Positions 14,711 through 20,866 of a DNA stretch of 42,369 nucleotides are shown piece by piece (the stretch's first letter is position 1; every line of letters begins with the position of its first letter). A model generated the notes under the pieces. The model was not told the DNA's origin and did no database searches. It saw nothing but the letters and a program-made list of their open reading frames with translations. Both the position numbers and the translations under genes were made by a program. The stretch comes from a virus: IMG/VR virus record IMGVR_UViG_3300029286_000095, positions 1 through 42,369 of that record; one strand, given 5' to 3'.

Positions 14711-15976
14711 ATGTCTGAGACTCGAAACATAAATGAGATCGTGTGGAGAAAAGACTTGTATCCCAGATTCGAGCCTAATCCTGCCACTATAGATCAATAT
14801 GTGGATAGTATTGGGAAATTCCCACCTATTGAGATCAATCAGCATAACGAGCTTATTGACGGTTATCACAGATGGACTGCTCACAAGGTTGCTGGATTGG
14901 ATTCTATAGAGGTAACGGTTACTCAGACGGAAAGTGATAGACAATTCTTAATGCTAGCCATTAAGAGCAATTCCACACATGGACTCCCGACAAGTACGGC
15001 CGAAAAGAAACATTCGGCAATGATGCTGTATGACGGTAATAATAAAGCCGAACTTGCTGCATTATTATCTGTGTCTGAGAAGACATTAGGCCGATGGACT
15101 TCCCGAACTGACAAAGAAATGAAGGAACGTCGGAATCAGATTATCGCAGATATGTGGTTGGCTTGCTATACCGAGGAAGAGATTGCGGAGGCGGTTGGGT
15201 GTAATCCCCAGACAGTTCATAACCAAGTTGAAGAATCCCTAAAAATAGACAACTGTCCAAAATTAGGGGTATTGGCAAACTACCAGGAACCCGACTGGAC
15301 TCCACCACTCTACAACATCTGGAAAGAAAAAGAAAAAACCAACAGCAGTAACCACTTCGGCAATTCAGAAGCATCATTCACAGACAATTTACTCTACATG
15401 TATACCAAACCATTCGACATTGTTGTCGATCCGTTTGGTGGCGGTGGAGCAACCATAGACGTGTGCAAGAAACGCCTTCGGAGGTATTGGGTAAGTGATA
15501 GGCTTGAGAACCCAAAGCGCCCCGATTTGCGAATGTTGGATGTAACCGAAAGCATTCCTGCATTACACAAACGGTGGAAAGATGTTTCACTCGTATACCT
15601 TGATCCTCCCTACTGGAAGCAAGCTGAGAACCAATACAGCAATGATTCCAAAGACTTAGCCAACATGTCACTGGAAGCGTTTTACCAGAGTTTAACCCAG
15701 CTTATGGGTTCTTGCGCTGCAAGGATGACTCCAGGAGCAAAGATTGCACTGCTCATACAACCTACCCAATGGAAAGCCGATGACAAACAGACTGTTGATC
15801 ATGTTGTGGATTTAATCATCCGATCACGGACAACAGACAAGATTCAATACGAACGGCGTATATCCATTCCTTATGAATCACAGCAATACAATGCACAACA
15901 AGTCGAGTGGACGAAGGCTAATAAAGATGTATTGGTATTAACTCGCGAGATCATCATTTGGAGTGTAATTCGATGA
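14711..15976 (+). CDS. ParB-like domain fused to DNA methyltransferase
   Basis: A 421-residue fusion. Residues ~15-90 are ParB/sulfiredoxin-like (PIEINQHNELIDGYHRWTAH, with the DGYHR motif). Residues ~110-180 hold two helix-turn-helix-like segments (AALLSVSEKTLGRWTS; EEEIAEAVGCNPQTVHNQ). Residues ~235-400 are an amino-methyltransferase: VVDPFGGGGAT (SAM-binding motif I) followed by LVYLDPPYW (motif IV, the DPPY catalytic signature of N6-adenine or N4-cytosine enzymes). Such enzymes modify phage DNA to evade restriction or regulate expression. Target site is unknown. Its stop overlaps the next ATG (ATGA), coupling it to a possible nuclease. Confidence 0.8.
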   Translation: MSETRNINEIVWRKDLYPRFEPNPATIDQYVDSIGKFPPIEINQHNELIDGYHRWTAHKVAGLDSIEVTVTQTESDRQFLMLAIKSNSTHGLPTSTAEKKHSAMMLYDGNNKAELAALLSVSEKTLGRWTSRTDKEMKERRNQIIADMWLACYTEEEIAEAVGCNPQTVHNQVEESLKIDNCPKLGVLANYQEPDWTPPLYNIWKEKEKTNSSNHFGNSEASFTDNLLYMYTKPFDIVVDPFGGGGATIDVCKKRLRRYWVSDRLENPKRPDLRMLDVTESIPALHKRWKDVSLVYLDPPYWKQAENQYSNDSKDLANMSLEAFYQSLTQLMGSCAARMTPGAKIALLIQPTQWKADDKQTVDHVVDLIIRSRTTDKIQYERRISIPYESQQYNAQQVEWTKANKDVLVLTREIIIWSVIR

Positions 15977-16401
15977 CGATTGTGCGAAACGACGAACATA
16001 GCACAGAGTTTGGATTGTATTTGAGAAAACTCAGATACCCGCTGAGTAGTGCTGTTTGTGACGCACAGAACCTTGATTTTATCTGGCATAACTACCGAGA
16101 GAATTGGTTCATTCTCATTGAAGAGAAGCGTTACGGTTCTAAGAGTTCTTTTGCGCAGCGCGATACTCACGGGATGATTTCCCAACTTCTTGAAAAGGCT
16201 TCCGGCTGCCAAGTGTGGACTGCAAAAAGGACACTAAAAAAGAAAGAATATAGGGGATATTATCTGATTCAGTTTCAGAATACTTCTCCTGAAGATAGCA
16301 GTTGGTATCTTATCAACGATTGCGTTTTTAAAGATGATAGCGGTTTATTGCATCTGTTGACGTATGGTTCATTGCCAGAAGTAGCAGAGCATACAGCATA
16401 A
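15973..16401 (+). CDS. Possible PD-(D/E)XK nuclease
   Basis: A 142-residue protein. ATG 15973 has GGAG at 15960-15963 and overlaps the methyltransferase stop by 4 bases. Residues ~35-62 read NLDFIWHNYRENWFILIEEKRYG, followed by SFAQRDTHG. An Asp, then a beta-strand ending in EEK, then a helix with Gln is the pattern of the PD-(D/E)XK nuclease core. The C-terminal part (YRGYYLIQFQN; WYLINDCVF) looks like further strands. Adjacent to a methyltransferase, a restriction-like endonuclease is attractive, but the motif is short and I cannot confirm the fold. A non-enzymatic DNA-binding protein remains possible. Confidence 0.45.
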   Translation: MTIVRNDEHSTEFGLYLRKLRYPLSSAVCDAQNLDFIWHNYRENWFILIEEKRYGSKSSFAQRDTHGMISQLLEKASGCQVWTAKRTLKKKEYRGYYLIQFQNTSPEDSSWYLINDCVFKDDSGLLHLLTYGSLPEVAEHTA

Positions 16402-16450
16402 AAACGAAGACAACCGCGGCCTAAGCGCCGGGGGGAGGGGATTGATTGAA

Positions 16451-16939
16451 ATGCCTAGACTAATCAACACTCAAAAATGCACTTGCGAGTGTGGACGTTA
16501 TTCCTACCATTGCAATTTACGGGCACATCGGAACATCGCGCGTGAGATTGCTAGTGTCTTCCCGATGAGTTTGCAGGAACAGGAAATGCGGATTCGGAAG
16601 CGTGGAGTTGGGAAGCGGAGTTACAGGCGGAAAGATTGGAATGTTGCAACTTCTGAGTTGGGATTAAAGATTGAAAGAGGATTGTGCAGAATCATGGATT
16701 CCAAAGCTCTGAATAATGCTTTGCTGCTGGTAGTGTTGGGGTTCCTGGTTATCACGATCGCGGCTCAATTGCAGATGCGGTTCGTGGATAAGCAGAAGGC
16801 AAACGCGGTTAAGGTTCAGGCCTTGAAGTTGAAAGAGCAGAATTCCACACTGGCAACTCAGGTTAAGATCCTGAAAAATACTAACTCGGAATTGTTGGGT
16901 GAGGGCTCGAAATTGCCTTATGTAAGGTACGGCGAGTAA
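16451..16939 (+). CDS. Membrane protein with Cys cluster and coiled coil
   Basis: A 162-residue protein from ATG 16451 (a TTG at 16442 sits too close to the GGAGG at 16433-16437). Residues ~8-25 hold CTCECGRYSYHC, a possible metal site, followed by a strongly basic stretch. A single transmembrane helix (NNALLLVVLGFLVITIAAQL, about 90-109) is followed by a heptad-rich coiled coil (QALKLKEQNSTLATQVKILK). An internal ATG at 16694 could give a shorter membrane-plus-coil product. The topology resembles phage membrane anchors or superinfection-exclusion proteins, but no family is recognised. Confidence 0.55.
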   Translation: MPRLINTQKCTCECGRYSYHCNLRAHRNIAREIASVFPMSLQEQEMRIRKRGVGKRSYRRKDWNVATSELGLKIERGLCRIMDSKALNNALLLVVLGFLVITIAAQLQMRFVDKQKANAVKVQALKLKEQNSTLATQVKILKNTNSELLGEGSKLPYVRYGE

Positions 16940-16940
16940 T

Positions 16941-17126
16941 ATGCCACACCCTTACGAACAACCGGAATGCAACAAACATTATTGTGTTCGCTGTAAACAT
17001 TTCTGTTGTGAAACGCACGGCTGCACATTAGACAACAATCACGAGTGCATAACGGCGTACATAAAATGCGAGGGCAATTGCTATTTCGAGCCTAAGAAAT
17101 GGGGGGAACCTTATGCAAACAGTTGA
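16941..17126 (+). CDS. Cysteine-rich small protein, unknown
   Basis: A 61-residue protein with ten cysteines: CNKHYCVRCKHFCCETHGC in the first half, then C and C in HECITAYIKCEGNC. The density and spacing suggest two metal sites or a disulphide-rich domain. It lies in a tightly packed early operon: it begins one base after the upstream stop and overlaps the next gene by 14 bases. No function is recognised. Confidence 0.6.
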   Translation: MPHPYEQPECNKHYCVRCKHFCCETHGCTLDNNHECITAYIKCEGNCYFEPKKWGEPYANS

Positions 17127-17442
17127 GAACAAATACAACTTCGGTGATAAATCCGATCACTATGATGAATCTGTCCTATCTAAATTGTCACCACACATTC
17201 TGCTGGCAATTGAGAATTACGTTCAGCACGGCAGTTACCTTGGAGACTTCCTGACTGCGGTTATGGACAATGATTTAAGAATGGCAATCGGCAGGGCTGA
17301 TGATGATAATGTCCACGCGATGCGCGAGATCATAGTAATTCTGAATTGCTACTGCCCTTCGGATTGTTGGGGTGGTAAGGACAAGCGGGTGGAGTGGCAG
17401 AAACACCATGGGATGGATGGATTACAGGGGTTGATGGTATGA
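17113..17442 (+). CDS. Small early protein of unknown function
   Basis: A 109-residue, mostly helical, acidic protein. The segment with LLAIENYVQHGSYLGDFLTA and VMDNDLRMAIGRADDDN is of a kind that recurs in unrelated phage early regions, with no known role. A C-terminal CYCPSDCWG may bind metal. It overlaps the genes on both sides (14 and 4 bases), which supports expression within one operon. Confidence 0.6.
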   Translation: MQTVENKYNFGDKSDHYDESVLSKLSPHILLAIENYVQHGSYLGDFLTAVMDNDLRMAIGRADDDNVHAMREIIVILNCYCPSDCWGGKDKRVEWQKHHGMDGLQGLMV

Positions 17443-17753
17443 AAGAAACTGTCACTGTCAGAGGACCTGCTGGTATTGACAAGGATTACGCGGTTGTCGA
17501 TTCCCAGAAGCGCATTCTTTGCGAGTGCTTTGGCAGAGTTGCTGAAGGTCCGGACGGATACGTCAATGCCAAATACTTGGCTGATAAAATCGCTGAAATG
17601 ATGAACGAGGGATACAACCAGCCGGAAGTCGAGGATTGCAAACACTTCGATACTCGCAAAGGCTGTGGTGATAAGTGCCTGGATAATGAAAAGTGCGATT
17701 GGGAAGAAAAGGAGGATGAAGCCAAGAATGTTGAAACAAGAAGAACTTCCTGA
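17439..17753 (+). CDS. Small early protein with C-terminal Cys cluster
   Basis: A 104-residue protein; ATG 17439 sits in an ATGA overlap with the gene before it. The N-terminus (VDSQKRILCECFGRVAEGPDGYVNAKYLADKIAEMMN) is of a type common in phage and prophage small proteins that describe no enzyme activity. The C-terminal third has CKHF, CGDKCLDNEKCDW, another small cysteine cluster, and an acidic end. Several neighbours are also cysteine-rich, so this operon may encode a set of metal-binding regulators. Function unknown. Confidence 0.55.
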   Translation: MKETVTVRGPAGIDKDYAVVDSQKRILCECFGRVAEGPDGYVNAKYLADKIAEMMNEGYNQPEVEDCKHFDTRKGCGDKCLDNEKCDWEEKEDEAKNVETRRTS

Positions 17754-18114
17754 GTTTAATAGCTACACTGCTACCCGGAAACAACTTTTATTGTTGCCTA
17801 AATGGGATGGTAAATCAAAATTGGTGTTTGATACTTTGATTATAATTCCTACCCGCAAAAAGCATGACTCAGGATACCCATGCATGTATTTCGTAGCTTG
17901 CGTAAAAGCCGTGCCTAAAATGCTTATCTCAGGCTATAGCGATGCTTTGCGTTTTTGGGATTGGGATTTCAAATGCAATATAGGCTGGAATGTTGATTGC
18001 TTGCCTTGTGCATTAATCCAGATTTGGCCGTCCGTTGGGCAATTAATGATTGATGGTTATATAGGGTCGGATTGCATGTTAAAAGTAATACCGAAGAAAG
18101 ATGTTAAACAATAA
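17728..18114 (+). CDS. Unknown early protein
   Basis: A 128-residue protein. I prefer ATG 17728 because AAGGAGG lies at 17709-17715; the in-frame ATG at 17716 is too close to it. The product begins MLKQEELPEFNSYT and has alternating strands (SKLVFDTLIIIPTRKK; PCMYFVACVKAVPKMLISGY; ALRFWDWDFKCNIGWNVDC), an alpha/beta fold I do not recognise. Its stop overlaps the next start in a TAATG junction. Confidence 0.5.
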   Translation: MLKQEELPEFNSYTATRKQLLLLPKWDGKSKLVFDTLIIIPTRKKHDSGYPCMYFVACVKAVPKMLISGYSDALRFWDWDFKCNIGWNVDCLPCALIQIWPSVGQLMIDGYIGSDCMLKVIPKKDVKQ

Positions 18115-18338
18115 TGTACGCGCATCCCAGAACCTCACACCAGCGGTGTGAAAATCGAGACGATGCGGCTGCTGATGCCAGCCAGGATATGGTGGACTTC
18201 CCGGATACCCGCAGTGATGCCGAAATTGCAGATGCTTATTGGGAGCATATCCGGCAGCGGATGATCGACATTGGCGGGTTCAGTCCGGACCAGGCGGATG
18301 CGAGGATTTTGATGCTGAGAGGAGGGGTTAAGAAATAA
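18114..18338 (+). CDS. Small helical protein, unknown
   Basis: A 74-residue protein starting in a TAATG overlap and ending in another. Residues 1-35 are polar and likely disordered. Residues 36-68 (AEIADAYWEHIRQRMIDIGG, then PDQADARILML) form amphipathic helices that could make a small helical bundle. No homologous family is recognised. Its tight coupling on both sides makes it a real gene. Confidence 0.55.
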   Translation: MYAHPRTSHQRCENRDDAAADASQDMVDFPDTRSDAEIADAYWEHIRQRMIDIGGFSPDQADARILMLRGGVKK

Positions 18339-18580
18339 TGGAAATGACGGCCTACATGAAAGAGAAAATCACTATTGACAAAGATGGAATACAAGTTCAA
18401 TTCACTATTCCACGCTATGTTGATAATTTCGATGTGACACTGATTAACCTGTCCAAGATTCTGCCTTATGACAGATTGCATGTTGAGATGGATGTTGAAG
18501 TTCCGGAGCCTGATGCTCAGGATTCCGGCGCGGACGTAACAGTAACTTTGAACGGCAGACAGGCGAGGATGTTCAATTAA
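18338..18580 (+). CDS. Small acidic beta protein, unknown
   Basis: An 80-residue acidic protein, last gene of the early operon. It reads as four beta-strands (KITIDKDGIQVQFTIP; NFDVTLINLSKIL; RLHVEMDVEVP; ADVTVTLNG) and looks like a small beta-sandwich. No motif suggests an enzyme. It is followed at once by a strong terminator hairpin, which marks the end of the transcription unit. Confidence 0.55.
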   Translation: MEMTAYMKEKITIDKDGIQVQFTIPRYVDNFDVTLINLSKILPYDRLHVEMDVEVPEPDAQDSGADVTVTLNGRQARMFN

Positions 18581-18584
18581 AAGC

Positions 18585-18622
18585 AGAATGCTTGCCCAAT
18601 GGGACTCGGGCAAGCATTCTTT
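18585..18622 (+). terminator. Strong hairpin terminator of early operon
   Basis: A perfect 13-bp stem: AGAATGCTTGCCC (18585-18597) with GGGCAAGCATTCT (18608-18620), 10-nt loop, followed by TT. The U-run is short, so it may be partly leaky or act from either side. Confidence 0.7.
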
Positions 18623-18664
18623 GAACCTTAATTACTACTATCTAACAATTAGGAGTGTATCACA

Positions 18665-18895
18665 ATGAGCATTAAAGAACAAGAAATACCAGAGTTTGAA
18701 GAAGATTTCCAGGAAGCGGAAGCATGCAGACTCCAGCAACTCTCTACAGTAGAACTTTACGCATACCAGGAAATGCTGGAAGAAGGGTATGAGAATGAGT
18801 TGGCATTCCAGCGGATTATGGATGCCAGAACCTCCACAGCGATTGATTCGGACTTGAGTAAGGCTTTGCAATTGCTGGAAAGTGTTGAGGCTTAA
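18665..18895 (+). CDS. Small acidic helical protein, unknown
   Basis: A 76-residue very acidic, all-helical protein with AGGAG at 18650-18654 before its ATG. The sequence (EEDFQEAEACRLQQL; YAYQEMLEEGYENELAFQRIM) suggests a coiled coil or small bundle. It opens the recombination and replication block, ending three bases before the Sak4-like gene. Such small acidic proteins often partner recombinases or nucleases in phages, but no family is recognised. Confidence 0.55.
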   Translation: MSIKEQEIPEFEEDFQEAEACRLQQLSTVELYAYQEMLEEGYENELAFQRIMDARTSTAIDSDLSKALQLLESVEA

Positions 18896-18898
18896 ATT

Positions 18899-19705
18899 AT
18901 GAGCGAAGCTCTTACACTCCCAACTGAGAAAAGCCAGCCGATTTATGATCTGAATCGGCTGACAACACTGCTCTATGGATTGCCTAAAATTGGAAAGACG
19001 ACATGGGCTGCAGGTGCCGATTCAGCATTATTCCTTGCAACCGAGGAAGGACAAAACCACGTTGAAGTATTTAAGCGTGAGGTTCCTGATTGGCCTACAT
19101 TTTGCGCTTACTGCCAACTAATAGGCTCCGGTAATCACAATTTCAAAACCATTGTGATTGATACTATCGACAATCTATATGATAAGTGTGTTACTTACGT
19201 AAACCAGCAAAACGGGATTGTTCACGAAAATGATATGGGTTACGGCAAGGGATACTCTCTCATATATCGGGAATTCGTAAGTTGGTTAACGTGGCTGTCG
19301 TTGCAACCTTACGGATTGATAATGCTTTCTCACGCCCGGCAAATGGAGGTAAAGACACCCACCGGAACGGTCGTAAAGTACACTTGTTCTCTGCCAGATT
19401 CCCCGAAAAATAGTATTAAATTGGCAGTCTACAAAATGAGTGATCTATTCCTGTTTGCCGAATTGGAAGAGGTCTATGATGATACTGGCAAGATAATTAG
19501 TTATGACCGGGTCGTGCGAACCCAGCCAACCACAATTTACGAGGCCGGTGATAGAACTGGCAGACTCCCTGAGACGCTCCCATTAAATTACGATGCATTC
19601 GCATATTACATTATGGGTAATGCGGTGGAACCGGTAAGTTCTGAAGAAATCGGCAAAGAATCAGTGCCAATCGATGATTCCTACAATCCTTATGAATCCG
19701 AGTAG
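18899..19705 (+). CDS. Sak4-like RecA-fold recombination ATPase
   Basis: A 268-residue AAA/RecA-fold protein. Walker A is GLPKIGKTTW (about residues 26-35), preceded by LLYG, and Walker B is TIVIDTIDN (about 83-91). A later stretch, YGLIMLSHARQMEV, carries the sensor-like His/Arg region. This matches the phage AAA_24/Sak4 group, which promotes strand annealing and recombination together with an SSB. The next gene is an ssDNA-binding candidate, then nuclease, helicase and primase, which supports this role. It might also act at replication forks. Confidence 0.75.
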   Translation: MSEALTLPTEKSQPIYDLNRLTTLLYGLPKIGKTTWAAGADSALFLATEEGQNHVEVFKREVPDWPTFCAYCQLIGSGNHNFKTIVIDTIDNLYDKCVTYVNQQNGIVHENDMGYGKGYSLIYREFVSWLTWLSLQPYGLIMLSHARQMEVKTPTGTVVKYTCSLPDSPKNSIKLAVYKMSDLFLFAELEEVYDDTGKIISYDRVVRTQPTTIYEAGDRTGRLPETLPLNYDAFAYYIMGNAVEPVSSEEIGKESVPIDDSYNPYESE

Positions 19706-19707
19706 TT

Positions 19708-19770
19708 AATCACAATCACAAAAATCAAGAATCGAATCACAGAAACAGTAATTACAATAACAGAATCACA
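19708..19770 (+). repeat. AATCACA repeats in SSB gene leader
   Basis: Four copies of AATCACA lie at 19708-19714, 19714-19720, 19735-19741 and 19764-19770 within an A-rich, G-poor leader. GGAG (19788-19791) is the ribosome binding site for the next gene. An unstructured, repetitive leader before an ssDNA-binding protein could be a site for autoregulation. Confidence 0.45.
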
Positions 19771-19801
19771 GTAAAAATAATCAGAATGGAGACAAAACAA
19801 A

Positions 19802-20398
19802 ATGACACCATCACTACAAATGAATGACATGGTCGATATCGACCAGCAATGGCAGGGAGTAGAAGAACCTGCAGGCTTTACCCCGATCCCTGATGGACGT
19901 TATAATGCCGTCATCGAGGTTGCCAGAGGCGAATACAACAATAATAATCAGAGATGCCTGTATTGGGAATTGGTTATTGTCGAAGGCCCTCAAGAGGGGA
20001 AAAGGATCTTCCGCAGGAACATGCTGGAGTCCCCATCAAACATCGGCTGGCTGAAAGCCGATTTACGGAAATGCGGGATCGATGTTGATGCGGCAATATT
20101 CCAGCCTGGACACTTCATTATTAATCGGACTTCGGAATTAATCGGATTGGTAATGAGTGTGCAGTTGAAAACCGGCAAGCCGAATGATGCGGGCCAGGCA
20201 TTCCAGAATTGCAATTTCCTAGAGATTGCAACTGCTTCCACTGGAGACGTTACGAATCAAACGCCAACATTACCCGGAACGGTTAGACCTCCAGTTGCAG
20301 GACATCCTGCAGCATCAACAGTGCCAGGCAGGATTCCCGGAACGGGCAATCCTCCCGCAACACCCGGAATCCAGAATCCTTGGAACAAGAATAAATAG
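19802..20398 (+). CDS. DUF669-like ssDNA-binding protein
   Basis: A 198-residue protein. Residues ~20-120 have the DUF669 pattern: GFTPIPDGRYNAVIEVARGEY, then QRCLYWELVIVEGPQEGKRIF and NIGWLKADLRKCGID. The C-terminal ~55 residues are Pro/Gly/Thr-rich and disordered, ending PGIQNPWNKNK, like the flexible tails of SSB proteins. DUF669 proteins occur next to Sak4-type or other annealing proteins and are predicted to bind ssDNA. It lies between the ATPase and the ERCC4 nuclease. Confidence 0.75.
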   Translation: MTPSLQMNDMVDIDQQWQGVEEPAGFTPIPDGRYNAVIEVARGEYNNNNQRCLYWELVIVEGPQEGKRIFRRNMLESPSNIGWLKADLRKCGIDVDAAIFQPGHFIINRTSELIGLVMSVQLKTGKPNDAGQAFQNCNFLEIATASTGDVTNQTPTLPGTVRPPVAGHPAASTVPGRIPGTGNPPATPGIQNPWNKNK

Positions 20399-20416
20399 GA
20401 AAGGTTGATCTACACT

Positions 20417-20863
20417 ATGAGACGCCGGGTAGTTATCGACACACGAGAACAAAGGCCGTATGCATTGGCGTTACCAGAAGATGCTGAGACTACCCGGCAA
20501 AAATTAGACTCCGGTGATTATTCATTGGAGGGCCTTGAATCAGTAATTTCGATTGAGCGGAAAAGCTTGGATGATTGGATTGGAACGATCTTAAATTCGA
20601 AATGCAGATTCCACAGGGAATTACTTAGGCTTCAGGAAATGTGTTTTGCTGCAGTAATCATAGAATGCAGCCTAAACGAAATGATGACAGGCCAATACAA
20701 AAGCAATGTAAAACCAGATGCGCTTCTTGGAATGAGTTGCCAACTGATGCTCCAGTATTCACCTGTTCATTTCATTTACGCGCACGACCGCCCACACGCT
20801 GCAAGATTAGTGAGTAAACTCCTGATTCTTGCTGACAAAAATATACCGATTGGAGATGATTAA
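20417..20863 (+). CDS. ERCC4-type nuclease
   Basis: A 148-residue protein from ATG 20417 (a TTG at 20405 abuts the AGGAAAGG site and is less likely). The XPF/ERCC4 nuclease core is clear: VVIDTREQRPY (about residues 5-15), LDSGDYSLEGLE (about 31-42) and ISIERKSLDDW (about 46-56), i.e. the DxxEQ...GDY...ERKxxxD catalytic set. These nucleases cut branched DNA. The C-terminal half is helical. Within the recombination block it probably resolves forks, flaps or Holliday junctions. Confidence 0.85.
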   Translation: MRRRVVIDTREQRPYALALPEDAETTRQKLDSGDYSLEGLESVISIERKSLDDWIGTILNSKCRFHRELLRLQEMCFAAVIIECSLNEMMTGQYKSNVKPDALLGMSCQLMLQYSPVHFIYAHDRPHAARLVSKLLILADKNIPIGDD

Positions 20864-20866
20864 ATT

